A stretch of 64,000 nucleotides of DNA, from positions 372,001 through 436,000 of the forward strand of contig NZ_JBDPZC010000002.1 of NCBI RefSeq assembly GCF_039872765.1, written 5' to 3'. Position 1 is the first letter of the stretch. Every line of letters begins with the position of its first letter. This document shows, one piece after another, positions 43,173 to 54,988 of this stretch. The notes below the pieces were generated by a model. That model made no database searches. It had not been told where the DNA came from and was given only the letters and a program-made list of their open reading frames with translations. Position numbers and translations under genes: made by a program. This stretch comes from Roseateles_B flavus (GTDB lineage Bacteria; Pseudomonadota; Gammaproteobacteria; Burkholderiales; Burkholderiaceae_C).

Positions 43173-46004
43173 TCAGTCGTAGATCGACTTCTCCGGCCGC
43201 CGCGCCAGCACCGCGATGGGCGGCGCCCAGCGCTCGCCGCGCGGCTTCTTGCTGGTCACGAGAGTGATCTCCGAGGGCTCGAAGACCTCCACGTTGTGCG
43301 TGATCGGCGTGGTCAGCAGGTACTGGGCCCGCGTGGAGCGCAGGAAGTGCCCGACCAGCTGGATGTTGCGCACGTCCAGGTGGGCGAAGGGCTCGTCGAT
43401 GAAGACGAAGCCACCGGGGCTGTCGTCGTCCTTCATCAGGCCCACCAGCAGGATCAGGCTCTTGAGCACCTGCTGGCCGCCCGAGGCCTCGCCGTCGTTC
43501 AGGCCGACCTCGCCCTTGCCATCGAAGTTGAAGCGCACGTGCAGGCCGGCCTGGGCCAGCACGAGGTCGTCGTTGTCCAGGTGCGGCAGCTCGGCCTGGG
43601 CGATCACGCCGGCCAGCTCGCCCAGCTCCTGCACGTTCTTCTTGTAGCGGCGCACGGTGGCGCGCAGCACGTCGATGTAGCGCTCGCGGGCATTGAAGGC
43701 GGCGATGCGGGCCATCTCGTTGCTGGCGCGGCGGTCCTCCAGCTGCGTGGTCTGCTCCAGCACGGAGAGGTGCATGCGGGTGTGGCGGTCGGCCACGGCC
43801 GGGTCGGTCTCCCAGGTGCCCGCGTTGAGGCCGGTGTCCAGCTCCTGCTGCACATGGCGCATGGCGATCTCGGCCTGCTTGGCGTTCTCGAACTCGTCCC
43901 GCAGCGCGGCCACGCGGGCCGGCTGGGTCCAGCTGGACGGGAACTTGGCTCGCGCCTCGCGCGAGGCCTTCGCTGCGGCCTTGAGCTCGCGCAGCCGGCC
44001 TTCCTGGTCACGCTGGCCACGCAGCACGTTCTCCTCGCTGGCCTTGAGCGAGCCTTGCGCGGACTCGTAGTCGCGCTCGCTGCGCGTGACCTGGGCCAGG
44101 GCGCGGTCGTGCGCCTGGTCGAGCTGTGCCATGCGGGTCGCGGCCTCGACGCGGGCCTGGCGCAGCGCCGGCATGCGGGCGCGGCATTCGGCGAATTCGT
44201 CGGAACGCTCCGACAGCTCCAGCGCCGCCTTGTGGCCCTGGGCCGCGCGCTGCGCATCCTTGAGCTGGCGTTCGACCTCGGCCTGCTCCTTGGCAATGCG
44301 GGTCAGCTCGCCGTCGTAGCGGGCCAGCTCGCGCTCCAGGGACTGGCGGCGCGAATCCAGGGCGGAGACGCCGAACTGGTACTCGCGCGGCTCCACCCAC
44401 AGGCTGCGGCCGCCGCGGCCGTCGCGGTAGTAGGCGTCGGGCGTGATCCATTCGCCGCCCGCGTCGCGGCCGGCCTCGGTGTCCTTGACGCAGCGGATGC
44501 CGCCCAGCTGACGGATCAGCCAGCCCGGCAGCTTCGCGCTGACCTTCAGCGCCGAGAGCAGGCTGTCCTTGGGCACCACGGAGGGCACATGCTCGCTGTC
44601 GCCCACCACGTAATGGCGGTAGCGCTCCTTGGCGGCCAGGGCGAAGGCGCGGGACTCGTCGCCCGAGCGCTCCAGCACCACCACCCAGCGCGAGGGGCGC
44701 AGAAAGCCCTCGGCCGCGGCGCGCCAGGCCTCGTCGGCGATGTCGATGCAGTCGGCCAGCACATGGTGGCCGATGTCGGCGTCGTCCAGCGCCTTGCGGA
44801 AGCGCGTGACCTCGGGCGGTGGCGGCGGCAGGCGCTGGCCCTGCAGCGCGTCCATCGCGGCCTGGGCCTTGCGGGCCTGGTCATTGGTGCGGGTGTAGCT
44901 CTCGCGCAGGGCGTGCTGGCGGTTGCCCAGGTCTTCCAGGCGGGCGGTCAGCTCCTTGGCATCGGCCTCGACGGCGGACAGGGCCTTGAGCTCCTCCTCC
45001 CGCTTGGCCAGCAGCTCGGCGGGACGCTCGGCCTCGCGGGCGGCGTCGAAGGCGGCGCGGGCCTCCTTGCGCTGGCGCTCGAGGTCCTGCAGCTCGGCCT
45101 TGGCGTTCTCGTGCTTCTCGAACAGCGCATGCAGCTCGGCGCGCTTGGCGGCCATATTGCGCTGATCGCCCGAGGCGAACAGGCGCTGGCGGTGCAGCTC
45201 GCGCAGGGCCTGGGCCGTGCGCAGCCGCCCTTCCGACCACTGCAGCACCGGCACCACCTCGGTGGCCAGGCGCTCGCGCTCCTTCAGCCGCAGCTGGTAC
45301 TGCTGGTAGCTGTTGACGCGGTTGGCGAGGTCCGAGAGCTGGGCCTGGGTGTGGGAGAGCTCATGTGCCGCCTGCTCCACTTCCTTGCTCAGCTGCTGCT
45401 GGTGGCTGCGGGCCTGGTCGTAGCGGTCCAGCACCTCCTGGTCGCCGAAGACCTCGAACACAAGGCGCAGCAGCTCCTTGGGGCTCAGCTCGCACAGGCG
45501 GTCGGTCTGGCCCTGCTCCAGGGCCAGCACGCGGCCGATGGCGCGGGTCAGGCCGGCGGCCTCCAGGCGCTTCTTCCAGGCCTCGATGCCCAGCCAGTCC
45601 TTCTCGGCGCGCTCGGCCAGGGCCTCGATCTCATGGACGCCGTCGACCAGCAGGTAGCGGCGCTGCCAGTCCCCGCCGTGGCGCTCGATGCGGCAGGCCA
45701 GCGTCACCTGGTCGGCATACAGCAGCGAGCTGGCGAAGGGCCGGCTGCTGTTCTGGCGGCCGCGCGGGCGGTTGTCCACCAGGGCGCGCAGCCAGGCGGT
45801 CTCGGCGTTGGCGTGACGGGCGTAGGTCTTGTAGGTGCGGCCGCCCGAGCACTCCAGGCCCAGCAGGGTGCGCATGGCATCCAGCAGCGTGGTCTTGCCC
45901 GAGCCGTTGGGGCCGGCGATGGTGATGATGTTGCCGTCCAGCGGCATGGAGACGCGGCGGCAGTAGTCCCAGTGCAGCAGTTCCAGCGATTGCAGGTGAA
46001 ACAT
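43173..46004 (-). CDS. SMC-like ATPase of an MksB/MukB-type condensin
   Basis: A 943-residue SMC-family ATPase. Residues 31-39 are Walker A (GPNGSGKTT); long coiled coils occupy about 190-410 and 560-780; the middle (about 415-530, IGHHVLADCIDIADEAW ... LIRQLGGIRCV) looks like a hinge. The signature SGGQQVLKS at about 841-849 and Walker B FVFIDEP at about 866-872 complete the head. The length is that of MksB rather than MukB. It is translationally coupled to the KITE gene (TGATG overlap). With its two partners it should form a DNA-compacting complex. Confidence 0.88.
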   Translation of the reverse strand: MFHLQSLELLHWDYCRRVSMPLDGNIITIAGPNGSGKTTLLDAMRTLLGLECSGGRTYKTYARHANAETAWLRALVDNRPRGRQNSSRPFASSLLYADQVTLACRIERHGGDWQRRYLLVDGVHEIEALAERAEKDWLGIEAWKKRLEAAGLTRAIGRVLALEQGQTDRLCELSPKELLRLVFEVFGDQEVLDRYDQARSHQQQLSKEVEQAAHELSHTQAQLSDLANRVNSYQQYQLRLKERERLATEVVPVLQWSEGRLRTAQALRELHRQRLFASGDQRNMAAKRAELHALFEKHENAKAELQDLERQRKEARAAFDAAREAERPAELLAKREEELKALSAVEADAKELTARLEDLGNRQHALRESYTRTNDQARKAQAAMDALQGQRLPPPPPEVTRFRKALDDADIGHHVLADCIDIADEAWRAAAEGFLRPSRWVVVLERSGDESRAFALAAKERYRHYVVGDSEHVPSVVPKDSLLSALKVSAKLPGWLIRQLGGIRCVKDTEAGRDAGGEWITPDAYYRDGRGGRSLWVEPREYQFGVSALDSRRQSLERELARYDGELTRIAKEQAEVERQLKDAQRAAQGHKAALELSERSDEFAECRARMPALRQARVEAATRMAQLDQAHDRALAQVTRSERDYESAQGSLKASEENVLRGQRDQEGRLRELKAAAKASREARAKFPSSWTQPARVAALRDEFENAKQAEIAMRHVQQELDTGLNAGTWETDPAVADRHTRMHLSVLEQTTQLEDRRASNEMARIAAFNARERYIDVLRATVRRYKKNVQELGELAGVIAQAELPHLDNDDLVLAQAGLHVRFNFDGKGEVGLNDGEASGGQQVLKSLILLVGLMKDDDSPGGFVFIDEPFAHLDVRNIQLVGHFLRSTRAQYLLTTPITHNVEVFEPSEITLVTSKKPRGERWAPPIAVLARRPEKSIYD

Positions 46005-46777
46005 CAGTGCGTCTCCGGCGCGTCGCCCGCTTGCGTCGGGGCGGCGTCGTTCATGTCTTGTTCAGCCTCGGGCTCAGGCTCAGCCTCGGGCTCGTTGCGC
46101 TTGGCGATGATGGCGTTGATCGCCGGGCCGGCCAGCGGGTCGGTGGCGCGGGCCAGCACATCGGCCAGAGCGCCGTCCAGCACGCGCGGGGCCAGCACGT
46201 CGTAGTCCAGCAGCAGGTCCAGCAGCGGGCCTTCGGCGATGTCCTCGGCGCGGCGGGTGATGAAGCCGTTGCGCTCCAGCAGCTTGAGGTTGGCGTCCAG
46301 GCGCATCTTCTTGCCCAGCTGGTTGCCGAAGTCGGCCAGCAGGCTGCGGTAGGACAGCGTGGGCGACACGCTCGACGCCAGCGGCAGCGGCTTGTCCGTG
46401 GCGAACATCTCGCCCTGCCCTTCGGCCTGCGCCTCGGTGCGGGCGATCTGGCGCTGGCGCTTGGGCAGGATGATCAGGGACCACAGCACCACCAGCAGGG
46501 CCACGCCGTCGCGCGGCAGGTCCAGGTTGTTGTTGGAGGCCAGCCCCGTCTCGCCGAACACGGCCACCTCGGCCGGGCGCAACATGGCCACGGTGATGTG
46601 GTCGGCGTAGAGGTTCTCGACCAGCTTCAGGCCCACGGCGGCCAGGCGGTCGTTGAGCGCGGCCCACAGCTCGGTGTCGATCAGGGCGCGGCGCACCAGC
46701 GGGTGGCTGCGGGGCAGCCAGCGGCGGGCGATCAGTTGCGCGGCCAGGTGGGCCGCGTCGTCCAGGGTGTTGCTCAT
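46004..46777 (-). CDS. KITE-like subunit of the condensin (MksE/MukE-type)
   Basis: A 257-residue protein placed between the kleisin-like and SMC genes, as MksE/MukE is. The N-terminus SNTLDDAAHLAAQLIARRWLPRSHPLVRRALID and the core SYRSLLADFGNQLGKKMRLDANLKLLERNGFITRR look like tandem winged helices of KITE proteins. The acidic tail (EPEAEPEPEAEQD) is not conserved in the families I know. Assignment rests mainly on position and on these patterns. Starts at 46777, overlapping the upstream gene by 4 nt; the next start overlaps its stop. Confidence 0.75.
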   Translation of the reverse strand: MSNTLDDAAHLAAQLIARRWLPRSHPLVRRALIDTELWAALNDRLAAVGLKLVENLYADHITVAMLRPAEVAVFGETGLASNNNLDLPRDGVALLVVLWSLIILPKRQRQIARTEAQAEGQGEMFATDKPLPLASSVSPTLSYRSLLADFGNQLGKKMRLDANLKLLERNGFITRRAEDIAEGPLLDLLLDYDVLAPRVLDGALADVLARATDPLAGPAINAIIAKRNEPEAEPEPEAEQDMNDAAPTQAGDAPETH

Positions 46778-48195
46778 GATTCGGATGCGGGGCCGGGGGC
46801 GGCGTCGGGTTCGGGTGCGGGGGTGGAGGCCAGCTCGGGCGGCAGCATCACCTGCCCCGCCCCGTCCACCGGCAGCAGATGGCCACGGCTCATCCACTTG
46901 ACGAATTCGTCCTCGACCTCGCCCTGCTCGACGGACCAGCGCACGCGCCAGGGCTGGCGGGCCATGTCGCCGGTCGCGCCCTGCAGATGCTGGGCCTGGG
47001 GGTCACCGAGCAAAGGCAGCAGCTGGGCGCGGTAGGCCGCGCGGGCATAGCTGCCGCCCAGCACGGCGGGGGTCAGGTCTTGCGCGCCACGGCCCTCGGA
47101 CTGCCACAGGCCCAGCAGGGTCTGCATGCCGGCGAGGTCTTCGGGCAGGCTCATCACGGCCAGCTGGCCTTCGGGCGCGACAAGGCCGGCCGGCAGCGGC
47201 TCGGGGGTAGGCGGCTTAGGGCGGTCGCGCTCGAATTCGGCCTCGCAGGTGTCCAGCAGCTCATGCTGGGCCACCATCACCGGCAGCACGGGGCGGGAGA
47301 GCGCACCCAGGCTGAGGTTCTCCAGGAAGGGCACGTTCTGCAGCCAGCGCCGCACGTCCGTGGTGGTGATGCCGGTGGAGCCCAGGGTCACGCGCTGGCG
47401 GTCCACCTGCTGCAGCGCGCGGTTGAACTGGCTGGCCATGGCTAGCAGGCGGGCCTGGGCCAGGCCCAGCTCGCGGGCCAGGCGCTCCAGGCGCGCGTTG
47501 CCGTCCGCCTGGGCCTGCTCGATGATGGCCGAAAGCGCCTCGCTGGCCCGCTCCACCAGGCCGAGCGCCCGCTCGAAACGCTGGCGGGCGCGGCGCAGAT
47601 GGAACTCGGAGCCGCTCGCGATGGCGTCGGCGAATTCGTCGTAGAGCCGCGCCAGCTGGGCCTGCAGGTGGTGCAGCTGGGCCGGGTCCAGCGTGCCGAG
47701 CTGATGGGCACCGGCCACGTTGGCCAACAGCGCGGCGAGGTCAGCATCCTGCTCGCCCGCCACGGTCAGCGGCGAGAGCAGGCCCACCAGCTGCTGGGCC
47801 AGGGGCGTGATGGTGTACTGCTGGTTGGAGCCGTCCCAGGCGAGCAGCTGGGCCTCGCGCAGGCGCTTGAGCACCAGCTCCAGGGCCTCGTCGCGCAGGG
47901 CGTGGAAGTGGCGGTTGAGGGTGTCGCGCGGCAGGCGGGACTCCGGCAGCGCCATCAGCTCCATGAAGACCCACAAGCGCAGGCGCACCAGTGCCGCAGG
48001 CCCGTGGAACAGGGCCCGCATGGCCTGGATCAGGGGCTCGTTGCGCTCCAGCTGCCACCACAGCAGGGCCTCGCCGGGCACGGCGCCCTCGCGGAAGTAG
48101 TCCTCGAAGCGGGGCGCCTCGGTGGCGTCATCAAAGCGCTCGGCCGCGGCGTCCTGCTCGGGCAGGGCCACGGCGCGGGTCTGGGAATCGGTCAT
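46774..48195 (-). CDS. Kleisin-like subunit of the condensin (MksF/MukF-type)
   Basis: A 473-residue protein, first of the three-gene condensin set. The N-terminal part has a winged-helix region (LPRDTLNRHFHALRDEALELVLKRLREAQLL) and long helices in the middle (EFHLRRARQRFERALGLVERASEAL), as in kleisins of the MukF/MksF group. The C-terminal winged helix (WSVEQGEVEDEFVKWMSRGHLLPV) would bind the SMC head. The in-frame QDLTP (47069-47083) is dispersed-motif copy 8. It begins 31 nt after the parC stop on the same strand. Confidence 0.75.
   Translation of the reverse strand: MTDSQTRAVALPEQDAAAERFDDATEAPRFEDYFREGAVPGEALLWWQLERNEPLIQAMRALFHGPAALVRLRLWVFMELMALPESRLPRDTLNRHFHALRDEALELVLKRLREAQLLAWDGSNQQYTITPLAQQLVGLLSPLTVAGEQDADLAALLANVAGAHQLGTLDPAQLHHLQAQLARLYDEFADAIASGSEFHLRRARQRFERALGLVERASEALSAIIEQAQADGNARLERLARELGLAQARLLAMASQFNRALQQVDRQRVTLGSTGITTTDVRRWLQNVPFLENLSLGALSRPVLPVMVAQHELLDTCEAEFERDRPKPPTPEPLPAGLVAPEGQLAVMSLPEDLAGMQTLLGLWQSEGRGAQDLTPAVLGGSYARAAYRAQLLPLLGDPQAQHLQGATGDMARQPWRVRWSVEQGEVEDEFVKWMSRGHLLPVDGAGQVMLPPELASTPAPEPDAAPGPASES
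47069..47083 (+). repeat. Dispersed 14-mer, copy 8 (GGGGTCAGGTCTTGC)
   Basis: An exact 15-nt copy inside the kleisin-like gene, read on the other strand as A-QDLTP-A. Confidence 0.85.
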
Positions 48196-48226
48196 CGCGC
48201 GGATTATCCCTGTCCAGCCCCTGGGA

Positions 48227-50593
<2,367 letters not shown>

Positions 50594-50629
50594 GGGGAAT
50601 GGCGCCTTGCCTGCGGGCCTGATGCGGGC

Positions 50630-51322
50630 CTACTGCTGGGAGACCGGCGCGCTGTGGAATTGCATGCCCTGCAGCTGCTGGCTCTGGCTGCGCTGCAGCA
50701 GCGCCCAGTAGAGCTCCAGCACCATCTGCACATGGGCCTGGGTTTCGTCGATGGGAGGCATGCGCCCCCCGGCCTTGCGGACCGCCGACTCGCCGGCGTT
50801 CCAGGCGGCCAGGGCCGCGTCGATGCGGCCGTAGCGCTTGATCAGGTCGGCCAGCATGCGGGCGCCGATCAGCACGTTGCTGCGCGGCTCGCGCAGGCGC
50901 TGCTCGACGGGCTGGCGGGATTCTGCCGCGGTGGCGTACTGTTCGGCCGCAAGGGCGGTGATCTGCATGAGGCCGGTGGCGCCGCGCGGGGACACCACGT
51001 CGGCCTTGAAGCCGCTCTCCACCGCGATCATGGCCTTGAGCAGCTCCGTGTCCACGCCGGTCTGCTGCGAGGCCTCGCGCAGATAGGGCTGCACGGCCTT
51101 GACCTCGGGCGCGAACTCCAGCCAGGTCAGCAGGGAGCGGCCGTGGTCGGTCTTGCCCGGCACCCGCTGCGGGCGCGCGCCCAGGCTCATCACGGGCTGG
51201 TAGCGCTCGTCCAGGCGCTGGGCCGCGAAGTGCGCGACGCCCGTCTTGTCCACATAGGCCCACAGCTCCGCCTGCGCAGCCGTGGCCAGCATCAGGAGCA
51301 CGAAGGCCGACAGCCACTTCAC
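50630..51322 (-). CDS. Lytic transglycosylase (SLT family)
   Basis: A 230-residue exported protein with a signal peptide (KWLSAFVLLMLATAAQA). A DUF4124-like N-terminus (ELWAYVDKTGVAHFAAQ) precedes an SLT domain with catalytic Glu in IAVESGFKADVVSPRGATGLMQI and a C-terminal DLIKRYGRIDAALAAWNAGESAV. It would cleave peptidoglycan glycan strands. It overlaps the GNAT gene by 4 nt (ATGA) and lies 37 bp before parC. Confidence 0.9.
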   Translation of the reverse strand: MKWLSAFVLLMLATAAQAELWAYVDKTGVAHFAAQRLDERYQPVMSLGARPQRVPGKTDHGRSLLTWLEFAPEVKAVQPYLREASQQTGVDTELLKAMIAVESGFKADVVSPRGATGLMQITALAAEQYATAAESRQPVEQRLREPRSNVLIGARMLADLIKRYGRIDAALAAWNAGESAVRKAGGRMPPIDETQAHVQMVLELYWALLQRSQSQQLQGMQFHSAPVSQQ

Positions 51323-51867
51323 GCGGATTCCTCGTTCATGGCGCGGCGGGCCTGGTACTCGCGGTCCAGCATGGACATCACGATCAGGCTGTCATAGCCG
51401 TCCGCGCCCTCGATGCTGACCCGCACGCTTTCGCGCAGCCGGCCCTCCTCGACGAAGCCCTCGCTGAGGTAGAGCGCCTGGGCGCGCGTGTTGAGGCCTT
51501 TGACGTCCAGCCAGAAGCGGTGCGCATGCAGCTGCTGGAAGGCCAGCTGCTTCAGCAGGCGCACGCATGCGCGGCCCACGCCCTGGCCCTTGGGCTGCAG
51601 CACCAGGCGCTTGAGTTCCACCGAACGGTTGGGGTTGCGGCAGCCCTGGAGGATCACGTAGCCGGCCGGCTGGGCCTGGGTTTGCAGGTCCTGACCCCAT
51701 TCCACGATGAAGTGGCGCGAGTCCGGGAAGCGGATCGCGCCCTCGTGCTGGGTGCGCTCCCAGGGCGTGATGAAGGGCAGGTTGGCCCCGTCCTGCTCGA
51801 CCGAGACGACGTAGTCCAGGTCCGAGAGCATGGTGGGGCGCAGGTGCACGCGCGGCAGGCCGTTCAT
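51319..51867 (-). CDS. GNAT family N-acetyltransferase
   Basis: A 182-residue GNAT protein. The acetyl-CoA loop is in LVLQPKGQGVGRACVRLLKQLAF (QxxGxG/A), and the end DGYDSLIVMSMLDREYQARR is typical. It lies 5 nt after the stop of the HDAC-like gene, so the two are one transcript. The substrate is unknown; a protein or small amine is possible. An apparent longer frame starts inside the HDAC gene and is not coding. Confidence 0.85.
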   Translation of the reverse strand: MNGLPRVHLRPTMLSDLDYVVSVEQDGANLPFITPWERTQHEGAIRFPDSRHFIVEWGQDLQTQAQPAGYVILQGCRNPNRSVELKRLVLQPKGQGVGRACVRLLKQLAFQQLHAHRFWLDVKGLNTRAQALYLSEGFVEEGRLRESVRVSIEGADGYDSLIVMSMLDREYQARRAMNEESA

Positions 51868-51872
51868 GGTGT

Positions 51873-52925
51873 TCAGACCCCGGGCTGGCCCTGGGCCGTC
51901 GATTCGAAGCCGGCCAGCACGGCTTGCACATTGCGGCCGATGGCGGCGGTGGCATAGCCGCCCTCCTGCAGGAACAGCGTGGGCAGCTGCAGCGAGGCCA
52001 GGCTCTGGCCCATGCGGCGGAACTCGGGCTCGTCCAGCTGGAAATGCGAGATGGGGTCGCCGCCGTAGGTGTCCACGCCCAGCGAGACGATCAGCAGCTC
52101 CGGCGCATAGGCATTGAGCTGCACGAGGGCCTTCTCGAAGGCCTCGAACCACTGCTCGTTGCTGGCGCCGGCGGGCAGCGGCCAGTTGGCGTTGAAGCCC
52201 TCGCCCGCGCCCGCGCCGCGCTCGTCGGCATGGCCCAGGAAGAAGGGGTACTCGGTCTGCGGATCGCCGTGGATGCTGAGGAAGAAGACGTCGGCGCGCT
52301 CGTAGAAGATGGCCTGCGTGCCGTTGCCGTGGTGGTAGTCCACGTCGAGGATGGCCACGCGCTTCCTGCCCGCATCGCGCGCGGCCTGGGCGGTGACGGC
52401 GGCGTTGTTGATGAAGCAGTAGCCGCCGAAGAAGTCGGCACCCGCATGGTGGCCGGGCGGGCGGGTCAGGCAGTAGGCCGAGCGTTCGCCGGCCAGTACC
52501 AGGTCCAGCGCCGTGAGGCTGGCCTGGGCGCCCCAGTAGGCGGCGGACCAGGTGCCGGCGGTCAACGGGGAGCCGCTGTCCATCGAGTACAAGCCCATGC
52601 GGGCCGCGAAGCTCCGCGGCTCCACATCGCTGCGCAGGCTGCGGATGGGCCACACGGCCGGGAAGGCATCGCCCTGCCCGCCCAGCGCCTGCCACTCGGC
52701 GTAGGCGCCCTCGATGAAGCGCAGATAGCGTGGCGCATGCACCCGCTCCAGCGGTGCTCGGCCGTGGTCGACCACGGGCACGAAGGGCCCGAGATCGCTG
52801 GCCTGCAAGGCCTGCAGCACGTAATCGGCACGGGCCGGGATCTCGAAGGCATCCACCAGCTGGCCGCGGAAGAATTCCTTCTGCGCGGCATGCTCGGCGT
52901 GGCGCTCGTTGTAGACGATCTTCAT
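51873..52925 (-). CDS. Histone deacetylase family protein (acetylpolyamine deacetylase type)
   Basis: A 350-residue class II-like zinc deacetylase. Active-site motifs are RPPGHHAG, LDVDYHHGNGTQ, GVDTYGGDPISHF and LQEGGYA, with the two catalytic His and the metal Asp/His/Asp set. Relatives remove acetyl groups from polyamines or lysines. It is followed 5 nt on by a GNAT acetyltransferase, so the two could act on the same substrate, an inference. It starts at 52925, 55 nt after the parE stop. Confidence 0.9.
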   Translation of the reverse strand: MKIVYNERHAEHAAQKEFFRGQLVDAFEIPARADYVLQALQASDLGPFVPVVDHGRAPLERVHAPRYLRFIEGAYAEWQALGGQGDAFPAVWPIRSLRSDVEPRSFAARMGLYSMDSGSPLTAGTWSAAYWGAQASLTALDLVLAGERSAYCLTRPPGHHAGADFFGGYCFINNAAVTAQAARDAGRKRVAILDVDYHHGNGTQAIFYERADVFFLSIHGDPQTEYPFFLGHADERGAGAGEGFNANWPLPAGASNEQWFEAFEKALVQLNAYAPELLIVSLGVDTYGGDPISHFQLDEPEFRRMGQSLASLQLPTLFLQEGGYATAAIGRNVQAVLAGFESTAQGQPGV

Positions 52926-52955
52926 GGGGATCCCCGAAATGGCTGGAACGGCAGA

Positions 52956-52969
52956 GGGTCAGGTCTTGC
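52956..52969 (+). repeat. Dispersed 14-mer, copy 9 (GGGTCAGGTCTTGC)
   Basis: An exact copy in the 55-nt gap between the parE stop and the HDAC-like start. Confidence 0.85.
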
Positions 52970-52980
52970 CCGGCGATCGA

Positions 52981-54975
52981 TCAGATGTCGACCTCGACCG
53001 AGTCGCCATGCAGCTCCATGAGCTCGCGGCGCGAGGCGGCCTCGCCCTTGCCCATCAGCTTGTTGATGGCGCCCTCGGTGGCGGCGAAGTCGAACATGCC
53101 GTAGGCCACCTGCATCAGGCGGCGCGTCTCGGGGTTCAGCGTGGTGTCCCAGAGCTGCTCGGCGCTCATCTCGCCCAGGCCCTTGAAGCGGCTGATGGTC
53201 CAGCTGTTCTCGCGGGCGCCTTCCTTGCGGAGCTTGTCCAGCGTGGCGGTCAGCTCGCCTTCGTCCAGCGCATAGATCTTGGCGGCGGGCTTCTTGCCGC
53301 GGGCCGGCGCGTCCACCCGGAACAGCGGCGGGCGCGCCACGTAGATGTTCCCGGCCTCGACCAGCTTGGGGAAGTGGCGGAAGAACAGCGTCAGCAGCAG
53401 GACCTGGATGTGGGAGCCGTCGACGTCGGCGTCGGACAGGATGCAGACCTTGCCGTAGCGCAGGTTGCTGAGGTCCGGCGTGTCGTTGGGGCCGTGCGGA
53501 TCCACGCCGATGGCCACCGAGATGTCGTGGATCTCGTTGTTCTTGAAGAGCAGGTCGCGCTCGACCTCCCAGGCATTGAGCACCTTGCCGCGCAGGGGCA
53601 GGATGGCCTGCGTCTCCTTGTTGCGGCCCATCTTGGCGGAGCCACCGGCGGAGTCGCCCTCCACCAGGAAGAGCTCGTTGTGCAGGAGGTCGCGGCTTTC
53701 GCAGTCGGTCAGCTTGCCGGGCAGCACGGCCACGCCGGAGCCCTTGCGCTTCTCGACCTTCTGGCTGGCGCGCTGGCGGGTCTGGGCCTGCTTGATGACC
53801 AGCTCGGCCAGCTTCTTGCCGTGCTCCACATGCTGGTTGAGCCACAGCTCCAGCTGCGGCTTGACGAAGGCGGAGACCAGGCGCAGGGCGTCCCGCGAGT
53901 TCAGGCGCTCCTTGGTCTGACCCTGGAACTGCGGGTCCAGCACCTTGGCCGAGAGCACGAAGCTGGCGCGCGAGAAGACGTCGTCCGGCATCAGCTTGAC
54001 GCCCTTGGGCAGCAGGCTGTGCATCTCGATGAAGCTCTTGATCGCGCCGAAGAGGCCGTCCTTCAGGCCGGACTCGTGCGTGCCGCCGGCCACGGTGGGG
54101 ATGAGGTTGACGTAGCTCTCGCGCCAGGGCGCACCTTCCTCGGTGAAGGCCGCTACCCAAGCGGCGCCCTCGCCCTCGGCGAAGTTCTCGGTCTCGGCCT
54201 TGCTGGCGTACTGCTCGCCTTCGAACAGAGGGATCAGGGGATCGCTGTTGAGCGTCTGCATAAGGTAGTCACGCAGGCCGCCCTTGTAGGCCCAGGTCTG
54301 GACCTCGCCGGTCTTTTCCTGCTTGAGCGTCACCGTGACGCCGGGCATCAGCACGGCCTTGGAGCGCAGCAGGTGCACCAGCTCCGCCTTGGGCAGGTCG
54401 GGACTCTCGAAATACTTGGCGTCGGGCCAGACGCGCACCGTCGTGCCCTGCTTGCGGTCGCCGCTGGCGGCGGGGCGGACCGTCACGGGCTCGACCACGT
54501 CGCCGGCCTCGAAGGCCAGGCGTGCCACCTGCTTCTCACGCCAGACCGTCACCTCCAGGCGCTTGGCCAGGGCATTGGTCACGCTGACGCCCACGCCATG
54601 CAGGCCGCCGGAGAAGCTGTAGGCGCCGCCCGAGCCCTTGTCGAACTTGCCGCCGGCATGCAGGCGGGTGAAGACGATCTCGACCACGGGCACGCCCTCT
54701 TCCGGGTGCAGGCCGAAGGGGATGCCGCGGCCGTCGTCCTCGATGGTGATGGAGCCGTCGGTGTGCTGGGTGAGGTCGATGCGGCGGCCGTGGCCGGCCA
54801 GGGCCTCGTCGGCGGCATTGTCGATCACCTCCTGGATGATGTGCAGGGGGTTGTCCGTCCGGGTGTACATGCCCGGGCGCTGCTTGACGGGCTCCAGGCC
54901 CTTGAGAACGCGGATCGAGGCCTCGCCATAGCCCGAGGGCGCGGCGGACGCGGGGGAGACTGCTTTGCTTGCCAT
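52981..54975 (-). CDS. parE: DNA topoisomerase IV subunit B
   Basis: A 664-residue ParE. The GHKL ATPase shows IQEVIDNAADEALAG, EDDGRGIPFG and SGGLHGVGVSVTNAL; the TOPRIM part shows ELFLVEGDSAGGSAKMGRNKETQAILPLRGKVLN and CILSDADVDGSHI. With ParC it forms topoisomerase IV. The start at 54975 is preferred because a CTACAAT box ends 7 nt upstream on the coding strand, suggesting a leaderless mRNA. The open frame upstream is not coding. Confidence 0.95.
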   Translation of the reverse strand: MASKAVSPASAAPSGYGEASIRVLKGLEPVKQRPGMYTRTDNPLHIIQEVIDNAADEALAGHGRRIDLTQHTDGSITIEDDGRGIPFGLHPEEGVPVVEIVFTRLHAGGKFDKGSGGAYSFSGGLHGVGVSVTNALAKRLEVTVWREKQVARLAFEAGDVVEPVTVRPAASGDRKQGTTVRVWPDAKYFESPDLPKAELVHLLRSKAVLMPGVTVTLKQEKTGEVQTWAYKGGLRDYLMQTLNSDPLIPLFEGEQYASKAETENFAEGEGAAWVAAFTEEGAPWRESYVNLIPTVAGGTHESGLKDGLFGAIKSFIEMHSLLPKGVKLMPDDVFSRASFVLSAKVLDPQFQGQTKERLNSRDALRLVSAFVKPQLELWLNQHVEHGKKLAELVIKQAQTRQRASQKVEKRKGSGVAVLPGKLTDCESRDLLHNELFLVEGDSAGGSAKMGRNKETQAILPLRGKVLNAWEVERDLLFKNNEIHDISVAIGVDPHGPNDTPDLSNLRYGKVCILSDADVDGSHIQVLLLTLFFRHFPKLVEAGNIYVARPPLFRVDAPARGKKPAAKIYALDEGELTATLDKLRKEGARENSWTISRFKGLGEMSAEQLWDTTLNPETRRLMQVAYGMFDFAATEGAINKLMGKGEAASRRELMELHGDSVEVDI

Positions 54976-54982
54976 GGCGGCG

Positions 54983-54988
54983 ATTGTA
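54983..54988 (-). promoter_or_regulatory. -10 box of parE, placed for a leaderless transcript
   Basis: TACAAT (in CTACAAT) ends 7 nt before the ATG at 54975. There is no Shine-Dalgarno. A TTGCCG 20 bp upstream is a poor -35. Confidence 0.55.

Noticed and set aside
42408..46205. Very long rightward open frame (over 1200 codons) opposite the SMC-like gene
   Set aside because: It is the antisense shadow of GC-rich real genes; its product is a Gln/Ala/Leu/Gly-rich repetition without motifs, while the opposite strand encodes clear SMC motifs.
43173..48195. Wadjet (JetABCD) plasmid-defence system
   Set aside because: Three condensin-like genes are present but no JetD-like TOPRIM nuclease gene; the neighbour is parC, so a housekeeping MksBEF-type condensin fits better.
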